Below, piece after piece: positions 7,588 to 14,254 of a DNA stretch of 64,000 nucleotides (positions are counted from its first letter, which is position 1; every line of letters begins with the position of its first letter). The notes beneath the pieces are model-generated. The model saw only the letters and a list, made by a program, of their open reading frames with translations, was not told the origin of the DNA and did not search any database. The position numbers were made by a program, and so were the translations under genes. Source of the DNA: Leifsonia sp. NPDC080035. GTDB taxonomy: Bacteria; Actinomycetota; Actinomycetes; Actinomycetales; Microbacteriaceae. Location: NCBI RefSeq assembly GCF_040050925.1, contig NZ_CP157390.1:1-64000 (forward strand), read 5' to 3'.

Positions 7588-8979
7588 CTAGGAAGTGGCA
7601 GGCTCCTGCCTGCCCCGGGGGCGGACGAACACCAGCAGGCCGAGGTGCACCACCGCGAGTCCGCTGGCGACCGCGACGGCGGCGAGCCAGCTGGATGCGG
7701 TGGTGCCCGCGCTGAAGAGCAGGCCGAGGATCGTGGTCGCGACGATCGCTCCGACATACCGGGACGTCTGGAAGATGCCGGCCGCGACACCGGCGTCCTG
7801 GGGGCGCGCCGACGCGTACAGCGCCTGGTTCATCGCGATGCTCACCACGCAGTACGGCACGCCGAGTGCCGCGGTCAGCAGCAGCACCACCCACGGCGCG
7901 GTGGTGGCGGCGGCGAAGGCGAGCAGCGCGGCGCCGGCGATCAGGGCGACCGCGCCGGTGATCAGGGTGGGACGGAGCCCGATGCCCTCGATGGCGCGGG
8001 CGGCGAGCGGCGTGATGACGATGGTGACCGCCGCGAGCGGGAACATCAGCAGCCCGGCGATGCCCGCCGGATAGCCGCCGTGCTCCTGCAGGTACTGCGG
8101 CAGGCCGAAGAACGCCGAGTAGTAGACGATGTTGAAGATCGCGAAGCACAGGTAGACCATCAGCAGCCGGCGGTTCGCGGCGAGCAGGCGCAGGTCGAGG
8201 AACGGGTGGCGCGTGCGCAGCTCGCGCAGCACGAAAAGACCGCCGGCGACGACGGCGACCGGCAGCAGCCACCAGAGCGGTTGCGGGTTCAGATCGAGCA
8301 GGAAGACCAGCAGCGCGGTCAGGGTGGCGACGAACAGCAGGATGCCCGGCACGTCCGATTCGGCGATGGTGCGGCGCAGCGGCACGCGCTCGCGGCTGGC
8401 GTCGCGCGGCGCCAGCATCCAGACGCCCGCGAACGCGAGGGCGGACAGCGGCACGTTGACCCAGAAGATCGACGGCCAGCCGAGGAACGTGACGAGCGCA
8501 CCGCCGAGCACCGGCCCGACCGCGGCGCCCGAGGTGTTCGCGATCTGGATGCGGCCGAGCAGCCGCGGTGTTCCGACGTCGCTGCGCGCGGCGATGGTGC
8601 GCAGCATGGCGATGGCCGAGGGGAACGCCGTAGCGGTGCCGATGGCGAGGGCGACCCGCCCGATGCAGACGCCGACGAAGGAGCCTGCGAAGGGCGTGAC
8701 CGCGCACGCGAGCGCGACCACGAGCATCCCGAACAAAAACAGCCGGCGCGGACCGAACCGATCCGCGAGGCGCCCCATCAGGGGCTGCCCGGCCGCCGAG
8801 GCCAGATAGAACGAGGTGATGACCCAGGTGACCGTTGTGACGTCCACGCGGAACGAGTGCTGCAGCGGCACGAGCGCCACCGCGATCATCGAGGAGTTCA
8901 GCGGGTTGAGCAGCGTGCCGAGGCTGAGCGCGGCGACCGCCCAGCCCGCACGGGTGCGGTCGGGCGGGGCTGCTGTCAC
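7588..8979 (-). CDS. MFS drug-efflux type transporter (DHA2-like)
   Basis: A 463-residue polytopic membrane protein of the major facilitator superfamily. GQPLMGRLADRFGPRRLFL is the loop 2-3 motif, VTTVTWVITSFYLASAA is the first helix region typical of the EmrB/QacA group, and the fifth helix has GAAVGPVLGGALV, matching the antiporter motif C of drug exporters. About 14 hydrophobic segments can be picked out. It probably exports a small toxic compound by proton antiport; the substrate is unknown. The GTG start at 8979 has TAGGGT six bases upstream. No dedicated regulator lies beside it. Confidence 0.87.
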   Translation of the reverse strand: MTAAPPDRTRAGWAVAALSLGTLLNPLNSSMIAVALVPLQHSFRVDVTTVTWVITSFYLASAAGQPLMGRLADRFGPRRLFLFGMLVVALACAVTPFAGSFVGVCIGRVALAIGTATAFPSAIAMLRTIAARSDVGTPRLLGRIQIANTSGAAVGPVLGGALVTFLGWPSIFWVNVPLSALAFAGVWMLAPRDASRERVPLRRTIAESDVPGILLFVATLTALLVFLLDLNPQPLWWLLPVAVVAGGLFVLRELRTRHPFLDLRLLAANRRLLMVYLCFAIFNIVYYSAFFGLPQYLQEHGGYPAGIAGLLMFPLAAVTIVITPLAARAIEGIGLRPTLITGAVALIAGAALLAFAAATTAPWVVLLLTAALGVPYCVVSIAMNQALYASARPQDAGVAAGIFQTSRYVGAIVATTILGLLFSAGTTASSWLAAVAVASGLAVVHLGLLVFVRPRGRQEPATS

Positions 8980-8985
8980 GCCCCC

Positions 8986-8991
8986 ACCCTA
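8986..8991 (-). promoter_or_regulatory. Leaderless -10 element
   Basis: TAGGGT on the minus strand, six bases before the GTG at 8979. The intervening G-run could also act as a weak ribosome site. Confidence 0.4.
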
Positions 8992-9016
8992 CCCGCGGCG
9001 GTGGATGCGGCCCCGG

Positions 9017-9262
9017 CTACTCCCGGAGGTCGTCGGTGGTGAGCGGGATGGTCGAGCGGTACGGGTAGGCCGGCATCGAGGAGAACTCCTCGTCGTCGTC
9101 CAGCTCGTACACGTCGTAGGCGAGAGCGCCCGCGAACGTCGTCGCCACGCGGATCTCGCCCGGCGGACACCCGCCGATCAGGGGCACGACCACGACGCTG
9201 TCCAGGGTCCGGCCGTCCTCGTAGAGGAGCGCCGCTTTGATGGTTCGCGTGAGAGCGTCCAT
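9017..9262 (-). CDS. Small acidic protein, paralogue of the 12.7-kb gene
   Basis: An 81-residue protein of no recognised function. Its centre reads IRVATTFAGALAYDVYEL, and the gene at 12681-12962 has IRAATTFAGAAAVDVYRL, so the two are clearly related. The N-terminal half looks like two beta strands (ALLYEDGRTL, SVVVVPLIGG), and the C-terminus is acidic. The ATG at 9262 was chosen because TAAAGT lies seven bases upstream and longer frames add a non-matching extension. It is divergent from the MGxLIYG gene at 9341. Confidence 0.65.
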   Translation of the reverse strand: MDALTRTIKAALLYEDGRTLDSVVVVPLIGGCPPGEIRVATTFAGALAYDVYELDDDEEFSSMPAYPYRSTIPLTTDDLRE

Positions 9263-9269
9263 GTCGCGG

Positions 9270-9275
9270 ACTTTA
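9270..9275 (-). promoter_or_regulatory. Leaderless -10 element
   Basis: TAAAGT on the minus strand, seven bases before the ATG at 9262. Confidence 0.4.
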
Positions 9276-9340
9276 CGCCGGAGCTGGTGTGTCACTTGAC
9301 GACGCGCGGGCTCCCGGCGAAAGTGTGACTCGGAGGAAGA

Positions 9341-9700
9341 ATGGGAACGTTGATCTACGACGGCGCGGACGGCTTCACGTTCGACGACCGCGTGCTCGCT
9401 CATCTGCAGGCGGTCATCGCCACGAAGCTTCGCCGGCGGGAGGGGTTCCTGCTCCTCTGGACCGACCGGACCAGCTCGGAGCAGGGCACGCTCCGCTCGA
9501 TCTGGCTCGACCCGTCGATCAGCCTGCAGTTCGTGTTCGCGCGGCCGGTGCTCCCCGAGCTCAACCGCGAATGGCTGACCATCATGACGGAGAAGGCCAA
9601 CGGGAACGGCGGACTGCACCTCGACGACGAGCTGCGCGCCGAGATCCGCGAGGAGATCCCCGAGGGCACCTATCGCGGCCGCAAGCGGTCGGCGAGCTGA
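9341..9700 (+). CDS. MGxLIYG family small protein, copy 1 (DUF7882-like)
   Basis: A 119-residue protein that begins MGTLIYDGADGFTFDDR and contains LAHLQAVIATKLRRREGFLLLW. It is closely related to the next gene. From memory such proteins are common and multi-copy in Microbacteriaceae (I recall DUF7882); some database entries call them ATP-dependent DNA ligase, for which I see no ligase motif. A GGAGGA ribosome site lies just upstream. The C-terminal 30 residues are charged and differ from the second copy. The function is unknown. Confidence 0.75.
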   Translation: MGTLIYDGADGFTFDDRVLAHLQAVIATKLRRREGFLLLWTDRTSSEQGTLRSIWLDPSISLQFVFARPVLPELNREWLTIMTEKANGNGGLHLDDELRAEIREEIPEGTYRGRKRSAS

Positions 9701-9710
9701 GGCGGCGAGG

Positions 9711-10034
9711 ATGGGACGCCTCATCTACGGCAATGGGCAGCAGTACGAGTTCGACGACCGCACGCTCGCGCACGTCAAGATCGCCCTGGTGACCAAGCTG
9801 CGCCGCCACGAGAGCTTCCTGCTGAACTGGCAGATCCCGCTCGAGCAGGGAGGCGGCAGGATGAGCATCTGGGTCAGCAGGGAGATCCCGATGGCGTTCG
9901 TCTTCGGCGGCAGCCGTCCGCCGCGGCTCAACGAGCGCTGGATGGACGCGCTGCTGCACACCAGCCAGCGCACCGGCGGGATGGTCGTGATGACCGAGGA
10001 GGAGGCCGAGTCCGGCGACTACAGCGACCGCTGA
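9711..10034 (+). CDS. MGxLIYG family small protein, copy 2 (DUF7882-like)
   Basis: A 107-residue paralogue of the preceding protein: MGRLIYGNGQQYEFDDR, LAHVKIALVTKLRRHESFLLNW, and a W-containing strand (MSIWVSREIPMAFVF). It starts 10 bases after copy 1 ends, so the two are almost certainly co-transcribed. The order of conserved blocks is the same in both copies, pointing to tandem duplication. The C-terminus is acidic (TEEEAESGDYSDR). No enzyme motif is visible. Confidence 0.75.
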   Translation: MGRLIYGNGQQYEFDDRTLAHVKIALVTKLRRHESFLLNWQIPLEQGGGRMSIWVSREIPMAFVFGGSRPPRLNERWMDALLHTSQRTGGMVVMTEEEAESGDYSDR

Positions 10035-10061
10035 ATCCCGACGCCGCGTCCGCGACCGACG

Positions 10062-10247
10062 TCAGGCGACGAGCGGATGCCGCCGCGACGGCCCGTCGGC
10101 CGCGGTCGCCGCTCGGCGGCACCGCGGGTTGACGCAGCGCATCGCGACCGTCACCACGGCCCAGCTGCCACCGACGGCCGGCATCAGCCGTCTCTCCCGC
10201 TCCAATGGCGCGCCGCACACGGCGCAGATCCCCGTTCCCGCGACCAT
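10062..10247 (-). CDS. Zinc-ribbon miniprotein
   Basis: A 61-residue protein with two cysteine pairs, C8 and C11 (ICAVCGAPLE) and C38 and C43 (RCVNPRC), the spacing of a small zinc ribbon. The C-terminal tail is basic. It is convergent with the MGxLIYG pair. The ATG at 10247 has no clear ribosome site. The function is not recognised; similar miniproteins occur in actinobacteria as hypothetical proteins. Confidence 0.55.
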   Translation of the reverse strand: MVAGTGICAVCGAPLERERRLMPAVGGSWAVVTVAMRCVNPRCRRAATAADGPSRRHPLVA

Positions 10248-10340
10248 AGAAACCAACCCCGTCCCGAAACCGCTGTCTCCATGGTCCGCCCGGCCGGCCA
10301 CCGGCGCAAGGGAGGGGGTGCCACCGGGGCGGCGGGCTCC

Positions 10341-10346
10341 TAGACT
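10341..10346 (+). promoter_or_regulatory. Leaderless -10 element
   Basis: TAGACT lies exactly six bases before the ATG at 10353. Confidence 0.5.
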
Positions 10347-10352
10347 CCGGCC

Positions 10353-11033
10353 ATGCCGGTGTGGACGGGCGGTCCCGCGCTGCTGACGCAGCTGCTCCTC
10401 CTGCTGCTCGCCTTCGTGCTGTCGGCGATCATCGGGGTGGAGCGGGAGCGGCAGTACAAGAGCGCGGGCCTCCGCACGCACATCCTCGTCGGGCTCGGTG
10501 CCGCCATGTTCACGCTGATCTCGGCGTACGGCTTCACGGCGCTCGGGATGCCCGCGACGGACCCGTCCCGCATCGCGGCCCAGGTGGTGACCGGGATCGG
10601 CTTCGTCGGCGCCGGGGTGATCTTCGTCAACCGCGGCAACGTGGTCGGGCTCACGACCGCCGCGTCCATCTGGGTGACGGCAGCGGTCGGGATGGCGTGC
10701 GGGGCCGGGATGCCGCTGCTCGCGATCGCCGGGGCGCTGCTGCACCTGATCGCCGTCGGCACGCTGCCGGCCGCCGAGCGGATGCTGCGCCGGCGCACCG
10801 GCGCCGCGCTCACGGTGCGCATCGACCCGCGCACGGCGGCGCTCCCCTCCCTGCTCGAGCGCTGCGACGCGAGTGCCGCGAAGACCCGCATCGACGACCT
10901 GCGGCGGACGCACGACGGGGTCGAGGTGAGCGTCCACGTGCGCGGCAGGCAGGCGGAGACCGACCGCCTCATCGCCGACCTCGGCGGGATCGACGGGGTG
11001 CTGTCGGTCGCCGCCGCCACCGCGCGGCCCTAG
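10353..11033 (+). CDS. MgtC/SapB family membrane protein
   Basis: A 226-residue protein with four or five membrane helices in the first 135 residues. The signature GVERERQYKSAGLRTHILVG and the following GAAMFTLIS match MgtC/SapB. The C-terminal cytoplasmic part (about 145-226) resembles the ACT-like domain of larger MgtC proteins (ALTVRIDPRT, VEVSVHVRGR). In other bacteria MgtC affects survival in low magnesium and inhibits the F-type ATPase; whether that applies here is unknown. The start is leaderless. Confidence 0.87.
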   Translation: MPVWTGGPALLTQLLLLLLAFVLSAIIGVERERQYKSAGLRTHILVGLGAAMFTLISAYGFTALGMPATDPSRIAAQVVTGIGFVGAGVIFVNRGNVVGLTTAASIWVTAAVGMACGAGMPLLAIAGALLHLIAVGTLPAAERMLRRRTGAALTVRIDPRTAALPSLLERCDASAAKTRIDDLRRTHDGVEVSVHVRGRQAETDRLIADLGGIDGVLSVAAATARP

Positions 11034-11048
11034 GGCGTGCCCGACCGA

Positions 11049-11291
11049 TCAGTGTGACGGGCGGTCGTGCTCGGCCTTCGGGTAGTCGCCGCTGCGCAGG
11101 TGCGAGCTGCGGACCAGTGGCTCCCCGCCGTCGCGCTCCGAGCCGACGTACGCGCCGACGATGTCCGCCTCGGGCCCCGCGTGACCGTCGGACTCCGTGT
11201 AGCGACCGTGGACGTCGCGCGGCGCGGCCGTCTCCGGCTCTGCCTGGGTGTAGCGGCCCTCGACGCGGTCGCGCCCCTCTGCCTCGACCAT
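11049..11291 (-). CDS. Miniprotein with repeated GRYT-type motif
   Basis: An 80-residue acidic, hydrophilic protein without hydrophobic segments, likely disordered. It contains three spaced repeats: RVEGRYTQAE, DVHGRYTESD and DIVGAYVGSE, with a fourth degenerate LRSGDYPKAE. Of two in-frame ATGs, the one at 11291 has the better spacing (eight bases) from AAGGAGG; the ATG at 11297 would be only two bases away. It is divergent from a MarR regulator, and a TTGCG-CGCAA inverted repeat lies directly upstream of its ribosome site. The function is unknown. Confidence 0.65.
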   Translation of the reverse strand: MVEAEGRDRVEGRYTQAEPETAAPRDVHGRYTESDGHAGPEADIVGAYVGSERDGGEPLVRSSHLRSGDYPKAEHDRPSH

Positions 11292-11308
11292 GACCATCGC
11301 CTCCTTAG

Positions 11309-11322
11309 TTGCGATAGCGCAA
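11309..11322. promoter_or_regulatory. Probable MarR operator
   Basis: TTGCG-ATAG-CGCAA is an inverted repeat in the 5' leader of the minus-strand miniprotein gene, beside a divergent MarR gene. MarR-family regulators often bind TTGC...GCAA sites. A second palindrome, TTGCGCAA, is at 11384-11391. Confidence 0.55.
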
Positions 11323-11383
11323 TCATCCCACGGGAGCGTTCCGGCGAACACAGGTCGGGAGCGATTCCGAGCGTGCTCGCATC

Positions 11384-11408
11384 TTGCGCAAATGTTGCCC
11401 GTCCGCAA
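11384..11408. promoter_or_regulatory. Further TTGC/GCAA sites near the marR start
   Basis: TTGCGCAA (11384-11391) is followed by TTGC-N6-GCAA (11395-11408), just upstream of the MarR gene. Together with the site at 11309 they suggest autoregulation. Confidence 0.45.
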
Positions 11409-11431
11409 GCGATCCGCGGTAGAACTGAGGG

Positions 11432-11926
11432 ATGGACGCCACGCCGGAAAACCTGCACGAGGTGGATGCCGCCCTGCTCGCGGCGGACGTGATGATGGGC
11501 GTCGCCGCGCGCTCCGTCATGGACGTCGACGACATCGTCACCTCCCCGCAGTTGCGCGTGCTCGTGACCGTCGCCACCCGGGGTCCGCAGAACCTCGGTG
11601 AGATCGCCACCGAACTGGGCGTGCACGCTTCGAACGCGACCCGAACGTGCGACAAGCTGGTCCGCGCCGGACTTCTCGCCCGCACGGAGAACCCGACCGA
11701 TCGGCGCTTCGTGCGTCTCACGCTGACCAGGAAGGGCACCGCCCTCGTCGACCGGGTGATCGACCACCGCCGTGCGGCACTCGCCACGGTCCTCGAGGCC
11801 ATGGATCCCGCGGAGCGCGCCGCCGCGGCCGACGGGTTCCGCGCGTTCGCGCTCGCCGCCGGCGTCCGGCAGGGCGCGGACGGCCGGTTCACCCTCGTCC
11901 ACCCGCCCGCGGCCGCGAGCGCCTAG
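11432..11926 (+). CDS. MarR family transcriptional regulator
   Basis: A 164-residue winged-helix protein. The core has LGEIATELGVHASNATRTCDKLVRAGLL (recognition helix) and the wing ENPTDRRFVRLTLTRKG, a clear MarR signature. The N-terminal helix (residues 5-30) and C-terminal helix (110-150) would form the dimer interface. MarR proteins are usually ligand- or oxidant-sensitive repressors of adjacent genes. The divergent miniprotein at 11291 is the most likely target, with TTGC/GCAA sites in between. The protein has one cysteine, in TRTCDKL at the recognition helix. Confidence 0.88.
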   Translation: MDATPENLHEVDAALLAADVMMGVAARSVMDVDDIVTSPQLRVLVTVATRGPQNLGEIATELGVHASNATRTCDKLVRAGLLARTENPTDRRFVRLTLTRKGTALVDRVIDHRRAALATVLEAMDPAERAAAADGFRAFALAAGVRQGADGRFTLVHPPAAASA

Positions 11927-11971
11927 CCCCGTCGTCCCGCCGGAAGCCCGCGCGAAGCGACGCCGAAGCGG

Positions 11972-11977
11972 TAGCGT
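11972..11977 (+). promoter_or_regulatory. Leaderless -10 element
   Basis: TAGCGT lies exactly six bases before the GTG at 11984. Confidence 0.45.
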
Positions 11978-11983
11978 CGCACC

Positions 11984-12637
11984 GTGGAGATCACCGTTCG
12001 GACCAGCCTCGGCCCCGGCCGCCTCGTCGTCGCGGAGGCGGAGGTGCCGGTCGCCGTGCTCTGGCTCGGCCACGGCGCGGGCGGCGGCATCGGCGCCGCG
12101 GATCTGGCGGCCATCGCCGCGCGCCTGCCTGGGCAGGGCGTCACGGTCGCACGGTACGAGCAGCCCTGGCGCGTGGCGGGCAAGCGGGTCGCCTCCCGTC
12201 CCGAGCAGCTGGACACCGCGTGGCGCGAGACCGCGCCCGCAGTCCACGAGCTCGCCGGGGACCTTCCCCTGTTCACCGGCGGCCGCAGCGCCGGCGCCCG
12301 CGTCGCCTGCCGCACCGCGGCGGACACCGGCTCGGCCGGCGTCGTCTGCCTCGCCTTCCCGCTGCATCCACCCGGACGCCCGGAGTCGTCCCGCCGCGAC
12401 GAGCTGCTCACCCCGACGGTGCCTGTCCTGGTGGTGCAGGGCGACCGCGACACGTTCGGCGGAGCGGAGCTGGTCGCCACCGAGGCCGCGGACCGACCGA
12501 ACATCCGGGTGGTCCCTGTCCCTGGCGCCGACCACGGCATGAAGACCCTGAAGTCCTCCGCGCTGGATGCGCACGACGTCGCCGGCCTCGTCACGTCCGC
12601 CGTCACGCACTTCATCCGCGACGTGGTCGCCCCCTGA
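11984..12637 (+). CDS. Alpha/beta hydrolase (KANL3/Tex30-like)
   Basis: A 217-residue hydrolase. The oxyanion region is LWLGHGAGGG near residue 28, the nucleophile is the serine of GGRSAGARV (about residue 106), the acid is in VVQGDRDTFGG, and the histidine is in GADHGMKTL. This is the small, lid-less dienelactone hydrolase-like group found in many actinobacteria. The substrate is unknown. The GTG start is leaderless. The gene is convergent with the small acidic protein gene at 12681. Confidence 0.8.
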   Translation: MEITVRTSLGPGRLVVAEAEVPVAVLWLGHGAGGGIGAADLAAIAARLPGQGVTVARYEQPWRVAGKRVASRPEQLDTAWRETAPAVHELAGDLPLFTGGRSAGARVACRTAADTGSAGVVCLAFPLHPPGRPESSRRDELLTPTVPVLVVQGDRDTFGGAELVATEAADRPNIRVVPVPGADHGMKTLKSSALDAHDVAGLVTSAVTHFIRDVVAP

Positions 12638-12680
12638 GGACGCACGCCGCGGGAAAGGCCCCCACGGACGCCTGCGCGCG

Positions 12681-12962
12681 CTAGTCGTCCGGCGTGACGA
12701 CCTGCTGCACCTCGGAATCGTCGCCGACGGTTCCGGGAACGGTCTCCGCGTACAGATAGGCGGCGGACGCAGGCCAGGAGCTCCCGTCGATCAGTCGGTA
12801 CACATCCACGGCGGCGGCCCCGGCGAACGTCGTGGCGGCGCGGATGGCCGCGGGCGCCGCCGGACCGCGGATGGGCAGGCGCAGACTGAAGCTGTCCCGA
12901 AGCTCGTCAGGGAAGAGGAAGACCGCGACGAAGGTGCCTTCGTCCCCCGTGGCCCCGTCCAT
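12681..12962 (-). CDS. Small acidic protein, paralogue of the 9.0-kb gene
   Basis: A 93-residue protein. The block IRAATTFAGAAAVDVYRL matches the 9017-9262 product, and both end in an acidic tail with a conserved Ala-x-x-Tyr segment (SAAYLYAETVP here, MPAYPYRSTIP there). The N-terminus (GTFVAVFLFPDELRDSFSLRLPI) suggests beta strands. A G-rich ribosome site (GGAGGGTGGGG) precedes the ATG. The function is unknown; see the paralogue finding. Confidence 0.65.
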   Translation of the reverse strand: MDGATGDEGTFVAVFLFPDELRDSFSLRLPIRGPAAPAAIRAATTFAGAAAVDVYRLIDGSSWPASAAYLYAETVPGTVGDDSEVQQVVTPDD

Positions 12963-13144
12963 CGCCCCACCCTCCCGTGCGAGTCGTGGAACGAGAGAGG
13001 GCTGGATGCCTCCCCCGCCGCCTCGCCGGAATGATGCACCCGCGAGTGGTGCGGCGGCAATACGCCATCGGCCGGCTTTCCGGACCGCGTCGTCTCGAAA
13101 ACCGGGACTGCCCGAGCCACCATGCGATGACGCAGAATGCCGCC

Positions 13145-13411
13145 ATGAGCGAATCGGAGATCACCGGAGCGACCACGCTCGGCCCCGGGCACGTCCCCGG
13201 CGGCATCCCGCTGAAGATCCGCCTCAGCGAGGCAGACCTCTCCGCTCTGGCGCGCATCGCCAAGCGCAAGGACACCACTGCCGCCGCACTAGTGGAGCAG
13301 CTGGTGCTCGGCGCCCTGGCGCACGCGGAGGTGCCCGCGGCCGCGGAGTCGACTCCCAAGCGGCGCCACACCACCTACGAGCAGGCCACCAGCGGCTACC
13401 GCGCCGACTGA
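13145..13411 (+). CDS. Small ribbon-helix-helix-like protein
   Basis: An 88-residue protein. The middle (PLKIRLSEADLSALARIAKRKDTTAAALVEQLVLGAL) reads as a strand followed by two helices, compatible with a ribbon-helix-helix DNA-binding domain, but I cannot assign a family. The C-terminus is basic and polar (PKRRHTTYEQATSGYRAD). The ATG at 13145 was preferred over longer frames because CAGAAT lies six bases upstream, close to the leaderless pattern. No antitoxin partner is visible next to it. Confidence 0.55.
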   Translation: MSESEITGATTLGPGHVPGGIPLKIRLSEADLSALARIAKRKDTTAAALVEQLVLGALAHAEVPAAAESTPKRRHTTYEQATSGYRAD

Positions 13412-13473
13412 GCGCGCCTCCACTCTTCCCCTCTTTCAGGGCGATTCCGCGCGCCCGGAAAAAGTTTGCTATT

Positions 13474-13530
13474 CAGTGTTGCTATCTACCGGTACTCGGC
13501 GTTACTATCTACTGGTAGTCAACAACACTG
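13474..13530. promoter_or_regulatory. PadR operator array
   Basis: An AT-rich island in very GC-rich DNA. Two 16-base direct repeats, CTATCTACCGGTACTC (13482-13497) and CTATCTACTGGTAGTC (13505-13520), lie 23 bases apart. They are enclosed by an inverted repeat, CAGTGTTG (13474-13481) and CAACACTG (13523-13530). This sits just before the PadR gene and is probably its autoregulatory site and promoter. Confidence 0.65.
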
Positions 13531-13548
13531 AGTAGTTAGGGGGGTTCC

Positions 13549-13878
13549 ATGAGCAAGCAGGCCACAGAGATGCTCAAGGGAACACTCGAGGGCATCGTCC
13601 TCGCCATCCTCGCCGGCCGCGCCGCGTACGGCTACGAGATCACCTCGTGGCTCCGCGACCGGGGATTCACCGACATCGCGGAGGGCACGATCTACGCCCT
13701 CCTGGTCCGGATCGAGCAGCGCGGGCTCGTGGACGTCGAGAAGGTGCCCTCGGAGAAGGGCCCGCCGCGCAAGGTCTACTCCCTGAACGCGCAGGGCAGG
13801 GAGTACCTGGATGAGTTCTGGAGGACGTGGAGCTTCCTCTCGGACCGACTCGAACAGCTCCGCGAAGGGGACAACTGA
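13549..13878 (+). CDS. PadR family transcriptional regulator
   Basis: A 109-residue winged-helix regulator of the short PadR subfamily 2 type: LEGIVLAILAGRAAYGYEIT, IAEGTIYALLVRIEQRGLVD, and GPPRKVYSLNAQGREYL are family signatures. Short PadR proteins commonly repress adjacent ABC or multidrug exporters and respond to the exported compound. It is the first gene of a four-gene operon with DUF1048, an ATPase and a permease; the next start is one base after its stop. The operator array upstream supports autoregulation. Confidence 0.92.
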   Translation: MSKQATEMLKGTLEGIVLAILAGRAAYGYEITSWLRDRGFTDIAEGTIYALLVRIEQRGLVDVEKVPSEKGPPRKVYSLNAQGREYLDEFWRTWSFLSDRLEQLREGDN

Positions 13879-13879
13879 C

Positions 13880-14254
13880 ATGGCATCGAAATGGATCGAG
13901 ATGGTCACCGGATCGCTCGAGCAGAAGAAGCAGTACCGGCAGCTGAGGGGCCGCCTGGAGGCGCTACCCGAGCCGTACCTCGAGGTGGCGAAAGCGGTGC
14001 AGCGGTACCTCATGTACCGGGGCGGCATCACCGATGGCGAGACCCTCATCGTGATGATGGGCGACTTCGTCGAGCTCTGGGAGCGCGCCGCAGCAGACGG
14101 CACCCCGGTGCGGGACATCGTCGGCGACGACCCGGTCGAGTTCGCGGACGCCTTCATCGAGGCGTACCTCGGCAAGCGCTGGATCGACAAGGAGAAGGCA
14201 CGCCTCACCGCGGCGGTCGAGGCGGCAGAACAGACAGAGGAGAAGGGCCGATGA
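13880..14254 (+). CDS. DUF1048 family protein
   Basis: A 124-residue helical soluble protein of the DUF1048 type, which is repeatedly found between PadR regulators and ABC transporters. KWIEMVTGSLEQKKQYRQLRGRLEALP and VMMGDFVELWERAA are typical blocks. The role is unknown; it may modulate the regulator or transporter. The ATG at 13880 immediately follows the padR stop, and its own stop overlaps the ATPase start (ATGA). Confidence 0.82.
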   Translation: MASKWIEMVTGSLEQKKQYRQLRGRLEALPEPYLEVAKAVQRYLMYRGGITDGETLIVMMGDFVELWERAAADGTPVRDIVGDDPVEFADAFIEAYLGKRWIDKEKARLTAAVEAAEQTEEKGR

